From Megaustenia siamemsis (taxonomy: Eukaryota > Mollusca > Gastropoda > Stylommatophora > Ariophantidae), in the NCBI GenBank assembly GCA_032433765.1, contig JAVIAB010000051.1, positions 54,796,828-54,860,827 of the forward strand: a DNA stretch of 64,000 nucleotides, given 5' to 3'. Shown here piece by piece: positions 33,049 to 45,884 of this stretch. A model generated the notes under the pieces. It did no database searches and was not told where the DNA came from. It saw nothing but the letters and a program-made list of their open reading frames with translations. A program made the translations under genes and the position numbers. The first letter of the stretch is position 1. Each line of letters starts with the position of its first letter.

Positions 33049-33339
33049 TTATTACTGTTAAAGGCTTAACAGGTCGGTAAGCCAAGAACAAACTTGTATT
33101 TTAAGTTGTTACCCTGAGATTTGAGTTCATTGTATTCCTACATCTGAGGAGGGCACATAGAGAATGAACGTCAGAAAGAATCCTGCAGAGTGAAGTATTG
33201 GTTGAGAGGTTGGGAATGTAAGACGAACACGCTCTAATATGAATGATGAGACGGAATAATCCATGAAGCTGGAAGGCTCAATGAGAAAAGTGTAAGAGAC
33301 TGCTTGTTGCACAATCAATATTAACTCAAGAGTCATTAC

Positions 33340-33688
33340 GAACTATCAATTGTCTTCAATCAATAAAATTAATATCACATCAATAATCATTACGAACTAT
33401 CAATCGTCTTCAATCAATATCACATCAATAGTCATTACGAACTATCAATCGTCTTCAATCAATAAAATAAATATTACATCAATAGTCATTACGAACTATC
33501 AATCGTCTTCAATCAATAAAATCAATATTACATCAATAGTCATTGCGAACTATTAATCGTCTTCAATCAATAAAATCAATATTACATCAATAGTCATTGC
33601 GAACTATTAATCGTCTTCAATCAATAAAATCAATATCAAATCAATAGTCATTGCGAACTATCAATCGTCTTCAATCAATCACCGTCAA
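33340..33688. repeat. 54-bp minisatellite
   Basis: About six units with core CAATAGTCATTGCGAACTAT and TCGTCTTCAATCAATAAAAT. One unit near 33420 lacks 12 bp. The 68-codon reading is a repeat translation. Confidence 0.93.
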
Positions 33689-34149
33689 GTAATAACAAAT
33701 ATTTATTATTAATTAGGAATGCTATGCAACACAAGGCTGAGACATACATATAAAAAGGAGAACATATAGCTCAGTCAGATCATTACTACGTTGGAGTGAC
33801 AGCGTCAGAGCAACTAAATCATCAAACACCAACGGCTGAGCTGCCAGAATAGCAAACACCAGAACATTGTATATCCTTCGACACCCAAAGCAGTGAAAGA
33901 GAAAGACAAGAAGAACAAGAAAAAAATCTTTCTTTCAACAAAAAGTAACTCTTAACGTGATTCATTGCGGGATATTTAAACTCTATATGCTCTTACCATG
34001 CAAATTTGAACAATATTTTCTACGTCATACCAAGAACACTATTTTCAAACATGTCATTTGTAGTATGCAGCGGGGCCAACTCGTCCTTCAATAGTATTTC
34101 AACTATTCATATAACTATGATATTATTGTTACTCTATTGTTAATATTAT
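33689..34149. other. unassigned DNA
   Basis: No gene recognised in this stretch. Confidence 0.5.
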
Positions 34150-34382
34150 AGTGACACTGTGACCTTCCAGGCATGTCGTAAGAGGCGACTAAGGAGGTTG
34201 ATCGATGGCTTGACAAGCTGTCATAGTAAAAAGTATTGTTATGGAAACAGAGCCATAGATTTTGGAAGCAGTGATCTCTGCAATATGTGACATTTTGGCA
34301 CGCAAGGTTTCTGTTTTTAAGATTGTGGTTCTGCCCTATGTGCGGTCTTCGGCTCGAAAGGACAATAAATAGATAGATAGAT
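34150..34382 (+). pseudogene. LINE-F-type 3' untranslated end with ATAG tail
   Basis: It contains GGCATGTCGTAAGAGGCGAC and ends GGCTCGAAAGGACAATAAAT followed by (ATAG)n, closely matching the last 50 bp of LINE-F at 28380-28426. A second scrap, 34383-34510, reads 'NVLSTHA+ESWKT', the LINE-F connection region, in the same orientation, so two LINE-F-like pieces lie in the wrong order. Confidence 0.65.
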
Positions 34383-34510
34383 TGTTAATATTTAATTCAA
34401 ACGTATTATCAACACATGCACGTGAAAGCTGGAAAACGTCAAAAGAGGTTGAGAAAAACTAAACGATTCTGAAGACAAGTGCCTAAGAAAAATATTATAG
34501 CCTTTTACGC

Positions 34511-35036
34511 GACGTCTAACGGCGCGGGATGGATCCAGAATATGCCTGCCCTTCTGCCCATGATATATCTTACATTAAAACAATTTAACTTGCTTAGTCT
34601 TCTGTTGTGATGGTTACTAGATTGATATTTATAATTTACCAGTTTCATATATGTTAACTAAAAGTACTTTCATCATTTCATAATCTTTATAATCTCAACT
34701 GGTCATATACGTTTATTGTTGTGCTATCATTGTTTAATATAAGTTTTTTCCACTCATTTTATTCATACGAGCTGCGACTTTCCGTATAAAAATGTTGCGA
34801 CCTTCAAACTTGACAGGACAGCACGATACAGACGCTGGGTTACTCGCGCAGGGCACAGAGGAGTAAGTGGTGGGGTGTAACGTACACTCCTACAAGGTAT
34901 GGTGACAGCTTTACCAAGAAGAAACACAACAAATTACAGGGCACAGAAGACTTAAAGTAGAAGTAAAGTTCTAACAAAAACAATCTAGATGACAATAGTA
35001 ATGGTGGATCTTCTATACTTGTGTCTTACTTTACTT
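34511..35036. other. unassigned DNA
   Basis: No gene recognised between the LINE-F scrap and the 51-bp array. Confidence 0.45.
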
Positions 35037-35045
35037 GTCTTGTAT

Positions 35046-36180
35046 TACTTGCCAGTACAACAACTTTACTAGTATTAATTAATGTTCCATCTCTCAATGT
35101 TGCCAGTACAACAACTTTACTAGTATTAATTAATGTTCCATCTCTCAATGTTGCCAGTACAACAACTTTACTCATATTAATTAATGTTCCATCTCTCAAT
35201 GTTGCCAGTACAACAACTTTACTAGTATTAATTAATGTTCCATCTCTCACTGTTGCTAGTACAACAACTTTACTAGTATTAATTAATGTTACATCTCTCA
35301 CTGTTGCTAGTACAACAACTTTACTAGTATTAATTAATGTTCCATCTCTCAATGTTGCCAGTACAACAACTTTACTAGTATTAATTAATGTTCCATCTCT
35401 CAATGTTGCCAGTACAACAACTTTACTCATATTAATTAATGTTCCATCTCTTAATGTTGCCAGTACAACAACTTTACTCATAATAATTAATGTTCCATCT
35501 CTCACTGTTGCCAGTACAACAACTTTACTCATATTAATTAATGTTCCATCTCTCAATGTTGCCAGTACAACAACTTTACTCATATTAATTAATGTTCCAT
35601 CTCTCAATGTTGCCAGTACAACAACTTTACTCATATTAATTAATGTTCCATCTCTCAATGTTGCCGGTACAACAACTTTACTAGTGTTAATTAATGTTCC
35701 ATCTCTCAATGTTGCCGGCACAACAAATTTATTCATATTAATTAATGTTCCATCTCTCAATGTTGCCGGTACAACAACTTTACTAGTATTAATTAATGTT
35801 CCATCTCTCAATGTAGCCGGCACAACAAATTTATTCATATTAATTAATGTTCCTTCTCTCAATGTTGCCGGTACAGCAAATTTACTCATATTAATTAATG
35901 TTCCATCTCTCAATGTTGCCAGTACAACAAATTTACTCATATTAATTAATGTTACATCTCTCAATGTTGCCGGTACAACAAATTTATTCATATTAATTAA
36001 TGTTCCATCTCTCAATGTTGCCGGTACAACAACTTTACTAGTATTAATTAATGTTCCATCTCTCAATGTTGCCGGCACAACAAATTTATTCATATTAATT
36101 AATGTTCCATCTCTCAATGTTGCCGGTACAACAAATTTACTCATATTAATTAATGTTCCATCTCTTAATGTTGCCAATCC
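35046..36180. repeat. 51-bp minisatellite open on both strands
   Basis: About 22 units (core ACTAGTATTAATTAATGTTC). Because 51 is a multiple of three and no unit has a stop in that phase, a 415-codon frame on the plus strand (35021-36268) and a 383-codon frame on the minus strand both persist, each a 17-residue repeat. The plus reading is hydrophobic (TLLVLINVPSLNVA). No promoter, splice site or domain supports expression, and I treat it as a repeat. Confidence 0.9.
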
Positions 36181-37789
36181 AACAACTTTACTTATTTTAA
36201 ATAATGCTCCATCTACATTTTATGCTAGTCCATCAACTTTACTCATCTCCTTGCTCTGTTTTCTGTAAACCCTGGAATTTAGCTTAGTCCCCATAATATT
36301 TTTATTTTAAATTTATTATTTTTTAATTTAGTAGAAGAAAAGAGAAACAAATATGCCGATAGTTACAATTGATGGAAGTATGTAGGTGTCTTGTTGTAAC
36401 AGACTAAGTATGTAAGGAACAGATAGAAATGTTGCCATGACAACATAGTACAACTTTGGGAACATTCATTCTCAATCTCCCACAGAAATACCGCTAAAGA
36501 CGACCCCACCCTATTCTACCTTAAAAAAGGGAGATGAATGGTGTATGTATATTTTTTAGGCAGTATTTATGTTAAATATGCAATTTTTGATGAACCTTTG
36601 TATATCTCATTTTGCTTCTAACATTTAATATATCTCGATATCTGGAATATCTCATTTTGCTTCTAACATTTAATATATCTCGATATCTGGAATATCTCAG
36701 AAACAACTAAACATAAAGGACACAGCAATCAACAAAAGATAAAACACACGAGCAGGACGTCTCCAAAAGACAGTAAACAAGAAACGTCCGGAAACGTGCT
36801 AGCAGAACGTATCACCAAAGATCAAGAAACATTAAACTATCTCTGAAGGCAAATTATGAAGGAAATAAAGAGTGATATTCGTTACGTCACTTTTTCAATA
36901 TGTTGCTGAAGGTGATAACCCCTCCAGCTGATCAGACATTGATCACCAGCGAGCTGCATGAACCATTATCAAGCAAACTTCAGCTTTGTGTGTCATATTT
37001 ATGGGACCGCCTCGAGTGCCATGGTAAAACTATTTTGCTAACTATCATTTATAAATGTAAAAAAAAAAAAAATTATTAGAGACAAACTAGATAGACACAA
37101 ATATATAAAGCTGGATGAAACGTGGAAAAATAAATATAGAATTGTGTATAAAGCAGCCATATACAGAAAGAAGACAAAGATTCAAAATACAAGATTCTGC
37201 AAGTTTAGTAAGGCTGCATTATACAATTCCATATCTATCCTATAGACAAACCAGTCTAATCTTGAGGGAATAAAAGTAAAATTGATAATGTACGATAGTA
37301 GTTTCTCAATGGCAAATAATTATTTGATTTATCGGACATTAAATCACCATCTTGACACAAAAAATAAGAAAAATATATTGCGGGATATATACCTACTTGA
37401 TACTAATATAATGTGGTTAGTTGCAAACACAATATTAATTTAATATGTGGTAAACCCTCATGGATTCATATATATGGAGGCCAGCGAATTTCACTTTTTT
37501 TGTGGTGATTTTCTTTGTATTTTCACCCATCATTCCAAGAACTTTTTTTATTTATCTGTTTTGTTTGTTTAAATAACCGTCACTATTGACTACTTGTTGG
37601 TTAAGGAAGGTGCAATCTCATTACAAGGTAAGAACAATAAACATTTGGACATAAGTGTTAATGTGTGCATGACGTATAATTAGTTTAAGATGGTGAAACT
37701 TCATGAATACACAATTCGTCCCTCCTTCGGAGATTCTTGAAACGAAGTCGCGAGGGGGATAATGCGACTGGGTAAAACACTATCTCTAT
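36181..37789. other. unassigned DNA
   Basis: No gene recognised. A 43-bp unit (ending in AATATATCTCGATATCTGGA) is directly duplicated at 36600-36700. The stretch 36920-37060 has a faint LINE-like reading (SSKLQLCVSYLWDR) that I cannot place. Confidence 0.4.
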
Positions 37790-37975
37790 ATTCTGTCCCT
37801 AGGCGGAGTAGGCAAAGTGGCCGAGTGTGTTTGTCAAACATTATCAAACATTGTCAACCATCAGAGAGAAATCAGCCACGAGAGAAGCGGTTCGACAAAA
37901 ACAAAAACCTCAACAACAACAAAATACACAATAGCCTCCGCTAAACCGTCTGACAAGACGAAAAGGGCCATATAT
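37790..37975 (+). pseudogene. LINE-D 3' end
   Basis: Matches the C-terminus and 3' end of the LINE-D copy at 1718-1850 (GTGTGTTTGTCAAACATT, ACACAATAGCCTCC and CGTCTGACAAGACGAAAAGG), ending in the same TATATACATATG tail. Only the last 50 codons or so remain. Confidence 0.75.
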
Positions 37976-38950
37976 ATACATATGTAACGTGTAGAAATGT
38001 ACTAGCTGACTGTTTGACTTAGGTACGCATGTGATGGGGAATACTAGACATGCATAGTAGCGTCTTGAAGGTTGTCAATGACTTAAAATTGAAAACTGAC
38101 ATGGACACACGTGCGTGTGTGTGATATATGCGACTGAGCACCAATATGTTTGCTGTGACGTTGCCTCTAGCAACAATAATCATTGCCAAGAATGTAAGGA
38201 CATTCTGCAAACTTTGATTCTTCTCCCCATCATCAGGAGGGTCGTTGGAGCAATAGACATCGTCAACCAACTCCATGTATTTATCGCCGGTCACTCATTG
38301 TGTTTCTGCGAGCTCGAGGCCCGTCCATTCAGTATACCTTAAGTGTAAACGTTGATGTGTGTAGCAGTGAATCTCCCTCATGTTCCATTATTGATTATTT
38401 CCTGCTTGCGCTATTCGTCACGACAGGGCACAGACCACTTCCATATGCATTTCCTGTGGGAACTGCTGACGACGTGAGAGAAAGGAGGCCGAGCAAATGT
38501 GTACGTGAGTGAGGTCCATCATGACAGGTACAAATACCAGACTGTGCTGATTATAACTAAGATGGACTGTCAATATTGTACGCTGGCCTGATCAACGTCA
38601 AACAAGTGGACGACTTTGGTTGTCAAATGTTTGACATTGTAGAAAGGATGGTCAGAGACGGTCACGGATGGGCAAGTACCAATAATAACTTTTAAGGACG
38701 AGCTAAGTGTACGCACTATCAACAAGTTGCAGAAAACATCAATGTACACACAATTCGACATCTGCTGAAAGTACAGAAAAACTGTTGGTTTTTCGGGAAT
38801 GACCACAACTTGAACAACAACGAACAATCAATCTACCATGGAACCTATCATCGGTACCACCCAGTCAGAGTTCTGAATGACAACATCAGGCTTATTCTTG
38901 AACTAGCAGTCTGTTGGTTTTATCCATTTGCTCCAATGCCCCCCCCCCCC

Positions 38951-38984
<34 letters not shown>

Positions 38985-39711
38985 CTTAACGTTATATCCG
39001 AGCTTTGTTAGAGGATTACAGTATTCTAAATCCTGCTGAATGCAATTTATGAAAATTGGTTACAAAGATAAAGATAACGTGCACATTTATAACTGCTTCG
39101 TGTCAAGCAAAATCGTGTAATCATTGATGATGAAGTAAATTATGGATATATAAAAATTAGATAAATAAATACAAAAGCGAACATAATAAATGTAAAAACA
39201 TAATTGATTTCTGTTAGAACAGATAAACTCTGAGGAGGCACTTGTGAGCTGAGAAGTCACGATGAATGAGAGTGTTCGAGAACTTACCAAACTTGAAATA
39301 ATCATTGGTCAAGCAAAAGCACAACATGCTACATAATACCGAATATACCCAAATAAAGGAGCTGTCAACAATATTTTTAGTACCATTAACTTTCACATCA
39401 GCAATATTGGAGTACATAATGACTGTGAGGTCAGATAGGGTCGTCATTAATGTGGCGGGACCCGTAGAGACATCCAACTATTCCCTCGAAGCATGATTTC
39501 TCATAGGTGCCATGTTATACGGACAAAAAGTCCAAACTCGTCTCACTTTCATAGCATAGTATTCTTTCTGAAGATGAAGAAGTTACAGTGCATGTGATAA
39601 ATAATCCCCCCCCCCCCTTTAAGTCCTGCCACTTGAAGTGACTACCCTTAGGACTTGTTGATGGCCACTGCAAAGTAGAATTTGATTGGGGACTGCAGCC
39701 TCCGAAACTGG
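37976..39711. other. unassigned DNA, possible decayed coding stretch
   Basis: Both strands show broken frames with protein-like composition: 38115-38342 (+), 38019-38294 (-), and a 38580-38960 (+) reading with 'INVKQVDDFGCQMFDIVERM'. I recognise no family. C, CA and TA simple repeats lie at 38940-38982. Confidence 0.3.
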
Positions 39712-39725
39712 AAGGTGTAATCAGG

Positions 39726-39924
39726 AGACAAATAATAATAAATAAATATTATTAAATAGGGAAACGTCCGAGGCAATAATAGGGAATAATAGAAGGAAAA
39801 GGTAAGTGTTAGCACTCGGAAAAATTGACAAATAAACAACAGAAAAAACAACAACTTTTTTCTGTTGTTGTTTATTTGTCATTTTTCCGAGTGCTAACAC
39901 ATACCTTTTCCTTCTATTATTCCC
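39726..39924. mobile_element. 199-bp insertion with a long hairpin
   Basis: A direct repeat, AAGGTGTAATCAGG (14 bp, perfect), lies at 39712-39725 and 39925-39938. Inside, 39782-39924 is an inverted repeat with arms of about 67 bp around a loop of about 7 bp, differing only by a T/A change and small indels. The A/T-rich left 55 bp is outside the hairpin. The long duplication suggests target-primed or templated insertion rather than a cut-and-paste element. Confidence 0.7.
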
Positions 39925-39938
39925 AAGGTGTAATCAGG

Positions 39939-40389
39939 TTGTTGGCGAGGTATGAACACCGTTTCATCCTGAGCGCAAGTCGTGATCAATGTGTCCTCAA
40001 AGAAGTTCCTGTGTTCAATCTTCACCTTCAGTCTAGTACAATCACAGAGTTTGTGCGAGTTGAGGTATAGCAGCAATATCAGAGAAGCATCAACTTTGAG
40101 TAGACAAGATCAGCTCCATTTGGCAGGGAGTGCTCGTGTTTAAACTGGAGGATCATTATGAAATGTAGATAACCTGTTCTATATCTTCAAAGAGTAGCTT
40201 GGTGACCATCGGGTGTCACCTGTAGCGCATGTGCTCTTTCCCGGACAAGGTGGCTGTTTTGGAGTCCCCGTTAATGTCGTTTGCTGTAGATAGTGAAATA
40301 TTTCTCGACAAGATTTGTCTCGGCAATTTAAGAAGGTAGTTTGTCATTCCTTTCTATTAAAGAGGCCAACACAAAACGGGAGCGCATAA
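39939..40389. other. unassigned DNA
   Basis: No gene or repeat recognised. Confidence 0.45.
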
Positions 40390-40640
40390 GAAACATCAGA
40401 AAGAAAAAAAACGGCATTTTTTGGACATATCATGAGAATATGAAACTTGGAATACTTGGTTACAATCGGTAAAACACAAGGAAAGAGAGATCGTGGACGA
40501 CAAATAGTGACAATACCCGTAGCTTGGTGTTATGACATGGGAAAATGTCAACAGCTGAATTGTTGCGATGCAATTTGGATAGAGAATTGTGGAATTCGTC
40601 TACACCAGCCGGTATTGACGATAACTTTATATCTGATTAT
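40390..40640 (+). pseudogene. LINE-C 3' fragment
   Basis: The plus-strand reading has 'NIRKK', 'LEYLVTIGKTQGKRDRGRQ' and a decayed '..LLRC..DRELW' end corresponding to the copy at 49606-50090. Frameshifted. Confidence 0.65.
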
Positions 40641-40842
40641 TTTATAAATGAAGATAATTTTATGTCTATATACATTTTTTTTAAAATTGAGATACCACAA
40701 TATAAATAATAGACTAAATAATGCTTAGAAAGTAAACATTTATTTCAAGATCGTCTATATCTACATAATTAATATTATGTTATAATATATTTATGTAAAT
40801 ATTAATTTAAATATTGCCGAGTAATCCAACATTAATTTAAAT

Positions 40843-42252
40843 ACTATACTATACTATACTATACTATACTATACTATGCTGTGCTGTGCTGTGCTGTGCT
40901 GTGCTGTGCTGTGCTGTGCTGTGCCGTGCCGTGCCGTGCCGTGCCGTACTGTACTGTACTGTACTATACTATACTATACTATACTATACTATACTATACT
41001 ATACTATACTATACTATACTATACTATACTATACTATACTATACTATACTATACTATACTATACTATACTATACCATACCATACCATACCATACCATACC
41101 ATACCATACCATACCATACCATACCATACCATACTATACTATACTATACTATACTATACTATACTATACTATACTATACTATACTATACTATACTATACT
41201 ATACTATACTATACTATACTATACTATACTATACTATATTATACTATACTATACTATATTATACTATATTATATTATATTATACTATATTATATTATATT
41301 ATATTATACTATATTATATTATACTATATTATATTATATTATATTATATTATATTATATTATATTATATTATATTATATTATATTATATTATATTATATT
41401 ATATTATATTATATTATATTATATTATATTATATTATATTATATTATATTATATTATATTATATTATATTATATTATATTATATTATATTATATTATATT
41501 ATATTATATTATATTATATTATATTATATTATATTATATTATATTATATTATATTATATTATATTATATTATATATTATATTATATTATATTATATTATA
41601 TTATATTATATTATATTATATTATATTATATTATATTATATTATATTATATTATATTATATTATATTATATTATATTATATTATATTATATTATATTATA
41701 TTATATTATATTATATTATATTATATTATATTATATTATATTATATTATATTATATTATATTATATTATATTATATTATATTATATTATATTATATTATA
41801 TTATATTATATTATATTATATTATATTATATTATATTATATTATATTATATTATATTATATTATATTATATTATATTATATTATATTATATTATATTATA
41901 TTATATTATATTATATTATATTATATTATATTATATTATATTATATTATATTATATTATATTATATTATATTATATTATATTATATTATATTATATTATA
42001 TTATATTATATTATATTATATTATATATATTATATTATATTATATTATATTATATTATATTATATTATATTATATTATATTATATTATATTATATTATAT
42101 TATATTATATTATATTTTATATTATATTATATTATATTATATTATATTATATTATATTATATTATATTATATTATATTATATTATATTATATTATATTAT
42201 ATTATATTATATTATATTATATTATATTATATTATATTATATTATATATACT
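40843..42252. repeat. 1.4-kb pentanucleotide tract in homogeneous blocks
   Basis: Successive blocks are ACTAT (to about 40876), GCTGT, GCCGT, ACTGT, ACTAT, ACCAT (41072-41130), ACTAT (to about 41235), a mixed zone and then about 190 ATTAT units. All variants differ from ACTAT by transitions only. Since five and three are coprime and no phase makes a stop on the plus strand, three overlapping frames of 467-480 codons arise automatically; they are not genes. Confidence 0.97.
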
Positions 42253-42973
42253 ATACTCAATTATACAAGCTATGTTTGACTGCATATGCTAAAGAACATG
42301 TTTTTCTCTACTGTGCTGATTAGTACAAAATTGCCGCTACTATAGATTTTTAAGAAGTGTGGCATTAGTAATGTGGGCAGCACAGGATGGTACAGAGGAC
42401 ATACAGAGTATTGTTTGAGGACTCAGAGTCTGGTTTATAAGTTTCAAGTGACTTTTCATCTGGTTTTGAAGATGAAAGTCTTAGTTTTGACGAAGAATAA
42501 AAGATATTATTTCGTAGTTAAATTAAATATATTTTTAAAAAGTATGCCTATGTATTTATTACTTTATATTTGAAATGCTGTAAATTCATTACAATATTCA
42601 GTGATATCCCCCCCCCTTTAACAATTGTGTACAGAAAGGGGGTAAATTGCCCTGGCAAATATGATGTACAACGCTTTTTTATTTATATATATATGTTTAA
42701 ACAAATATTAAATAAATAAAAATCCAAGATATATGATAACTTAATAATATGATAACTTAATGATAATATTTTTTCTTCACTTAGGAGTTTTACTGGTTGA
42801 TCTAAAATTGTACATCTTCATGATCATCATTATAAAGAGAGAAACATAACATTTTCTATGCAGGGAAGAATTACGTGAGAATGTGCTCATGTTCTTTATA
42901 TCTAATGACATTTGCTGTATTTGTCACTTGTTAAAATGACTATACAAATATTTCTTTTGTACCATCCCTGACT
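42253..42973. other. unassigned DNA
   Basis: No gene recognised. Poly-C tract near 42608-42614. Confidence 0.5.
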
Positions 42974-43235
42974 AGTGAGCCGCGAAAACTCAGTGGTTAG
43001 TGAACTGGACTACAAAGTACAAGGGGTAGGGTTCGATCACAACCGATGGCTTCCGTGTTCACCCAGCCTATAATGGGTACCGGATTTTTTTCTGGGAAAG
43101 TGAAGCGGCACTGGCGTAATACCGACCACATTACCCCAAAAATCATGTGCCGAAGGTCTGTAAAATGTATGATCACTAACACCATATTCCCTATACGCCA
43201 CTTGGCGTGACGGGGGTACTTGACTTTTTTTTTTG
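42974..43235 (+). mobile_element. SINE-A copy 6
   Basis: Full length, with a mutated A box (CGAAAACTCAGTGG). Target duplication CCATCCCTGACT (42962-42973) and CCATCCCTAACT (43236-43247), one mismatch. T-rich tail at 43226-43234. Confidence 0.9.
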
Positions 43236-43265
43236 CCATCCCTAACTGGGATCGCTACTTTTGTT

Positions 43266-43269
<4 letters not shown>

Positions 43270-43334
<65 letters not shown>
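43270..43334. repeat. CT dinucleotide microsatellite
   Basis: (CT)n of about 32 units. Confidence 0.97.
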
Positions 43335-43339
<5 letters not shown>

Positions 43340-43548
43340 GCCAGCTAACTAATCAAATCTTTCTTGTGTCTTAAGTCCCGCTTACATTACAAACATCAGG
43401 CTTTTGCTACCAGTACTTTTACGTCTTCACAAATTGTGATGATATGTCAATATCTCCAATCTTTGTCTGTACTTCTAAACTTCTGAGTAAAGAAATAAGA
43501 ATGAATGTTATGACTATGTGACGCACGAAATGAAATTGTTTTAAAATT

Positions 43549-43733
43549 GTTTGCCAAATGTTGTACAATATGATTGAAAAATAATACTTTTTTCCTTCTT
43601 TCAGATATTCATTCAAAATGGGCCCCTCAGATATTAACCAGCTTTTTTCACGAGGCTACAGCAGAATGACGTAATCAAATACTGCGGACCTACAGAAAGC
43701 TTTCTCTTCCCATTCAATTGACAATTTGTTTGG
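43549..43733 (+). repeat. about 185-bp sequence repeated, inverted, next to FoxB
   Basis: The reverse complement of this segment matches 53791-53976 over about 185 bp with few changes, including TTGATTACGTCATTCTGCTG. Both matches stop sharply. The ends show an imperfect TTGYCAAWTG inverted repeat, so a small DNA transposon (MITE) is possible. Confidence 0.7.
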
Positions 43734-44582
43734 TTTATGTGTTTGTATTTGGAAAGATTGTATGTGCTCTTGACTGGCAAATGGTGGCAGCACAAAGAAG
43801 TGAGACATTGAATAAATAATTAGAGAACTAACAGTGATTAACCTGAGAATTCAAGAGGGCCCTTAACAGAATCTAACTCGTGTGCCAAATACATCAATTC
43901 CGCCTCTGCAATATGGGTAATTTCAAAACAAGAAACATAAAGTCAACAAAACAAAACACACCTCAGTTGTAGAAACAATTCCACAGAACAGGTTAAAAAA
44001 CACACACACACACACACACATCGCGAAATAGTTCTTTTCCTACATAACTTGAACGAATACCTTATGATGCTTAATCAATTTATTCCATTAAACTATTGTT
44101 ACTGTCTTGGCGAAAGCCAGGGCTATAAAACCTCATCTGCTCATAAAACACCAAACACGACATGAATTCGTGAGCAGTTCACGCGCGGACACTTTTCCCG
44201 TAACTAATTTTAGATTACAAGGGAGGTCAATCCCCAATCCTGCATCGTTCCTTCTCAAATTGACTGCAGGTCTTGTTATTAGGAAACCAGTTCTGGCTCA
44301 TAGGCGAGTCCATATATCCTGCTTTGATAACCATCAATTCCACAATAGCATTTATACATTATTAAATAATATTATGCCAGCTTTTAAATAATAAAAATAA
44401 TTTTTACTATTAATAAATATTGTTACAACGCTAGTTATTGTTTAATTAATGTTGGTGTTTGGATATTTCATATTATTATACTTGATAACAATAGAAACAG
44501 TTAGCATTGCACATGACAGTAGAAGTAATATTGCAGTTATTTTAGTGTTATTAAATATCAGTACGAGTGTTACTTAAATAAA
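43734..44582. other. unassigned DNA
   Basis: A 94-codon frame at 44107-44391 (+) has no recognisable domain. A CA run lies near 44001-44020. Nothing else supported. Confidence 0.4.
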
Positions 44583-44832
44583 AGAAAAGAGCCCCGTCAC
44601 GCCACGTGACGTATAGGGAATATGGTGTTAGTGACCATAATTTTTTACAGACCTTCGGCACATGATTTTTGGGGTAATGTGGTTGGTTATACATCCGTGC
44701 CGCTTCACTTTCCCAGAAAAAATCCGGTACCCATTTAAGGCTGGGTGAACCTGGAAGCCATCGTTCAGGATCGAAACCAACCTCTTGTCCTTAGTAATCC
44801 AGTTCACTAACTACTGAGCTATCGCGTCTCCC
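44583..44832 (-). mobile_element. SINE-A copy 7
   Basis: Inverted copy with the tRNA-like head ending at 44832. The flanks share an imperfect TTACTTARAT (near 44569 and 44837). Diverged: one GCGTCTCC for GCGGCTCC. Confidence 0.85.
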
Positions 44833-45189
44833 TAGGATTACTTAGATCATTATTAATGTTGTTGGCTACGATTATTTTACCATTATTATTTTTGTTATTT
44901 CGATTATTATTAACGATTTATCAACACCATAGTGTCACTCTCCGCCTCTGCACTCGCCATTAAAGAATGTGACACCACAAAGTAGTGCAGCAATAAGATA
45001 GGCACCACCGACCTGTGCCATTGCACTCTTGCAGAACTGACAGTAAAACAAGACTGTGCCCCAGTAAACAGACTTGAGAGGGGAAGCGTTGCCCGCACCA
45101 CAACCATGGAAGAGAAACTGTTTGGTACAATCAAAACCCTGAAAGAAACAACAAACTCGTAAGAAATTCCAGAATCCTAGTATGAATTC
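44833..45189. other. unassigned DNA
   Basis: No gene recognised. Short protein-like frames occur near 45060-45160 without a known motif. Confidence 0.4.
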
Positions 45190-45725
45190 ATCATCATTAA
45201 GTATCGGGCCTGCTGGCGTAGGTAATCATGTCTCTCCACAACTTTCGATCTCGACAGTTATTTATCATTTTTGTTGTTGACCTTTTGCCAAGCCATTCTC
45301 TTAAGCTGTCTGGTATCTTTTCTCTTTTTTTTCCTTCTATCTCTTCGTCCCTCAATTTTTCCAGTTGTTACAATATATTCCAGTTGTTCTCTTCTCATTA
45401 CATGGCCAAAAAAAATTATGATTGTTTCTTCCTAATATTGGAAATTAGCTCTCTTTTTGCTTTGACCTCTTTCAGAACATTTTCATGCCACTTCTTAGCT
45501 GTCCATAGTATTCTCAACATTCTTCTGTAAAACCACATTTCTACAGACTCCAGTGATTTTCTTGTCCGTTGTCCTATTGCCCATGTTTCACATCCATATG
45601 TTAAGACTGGCTCTACATAACATTTAAGAACTCTTTTTCTTGTTTATATTGTCAAAAATGGATTGCATATTATTTTCCTCATTTTTTGAAAAGCTTCTTT
45701 TGTCTGAGCCATTCTGCATCTGTAT
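45190..45725 (-). pseudogene. LINE-A 3' fragment
   Basis: (GAT)n tail at 45190-45200, then the usual C-terminal readings toward the connection region, truncated near 45725. In-frame stops and A-run slippage near 45412. Confidence 0.8.
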
Positions 45726-45884
45726 CAGTATGAATTAGTTATGATTAAAGAGGAAGAAGATTTATTAATGAGTTTAAATTAAGATGATCATATTTATGTA
45801 TATACATTTCCTTCCAAATGTATTGGTTATTGTTGAAATTAAAAACTTCAATTCTGATGAATCATAACTTGTGTCTGTCTGTCT

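Noticed and set aside
38019..38342. Protein-like frames on both strands as a host exon
   Set aside because: No family recognised, no splice structure that I could support, and nearby stops in every frame.
40876..42323. Three overlapping plus-strand frames of 467-480 codons
   Set aside because: They are the automatic reading of a stop-free 5-bp repeat in all three phases.
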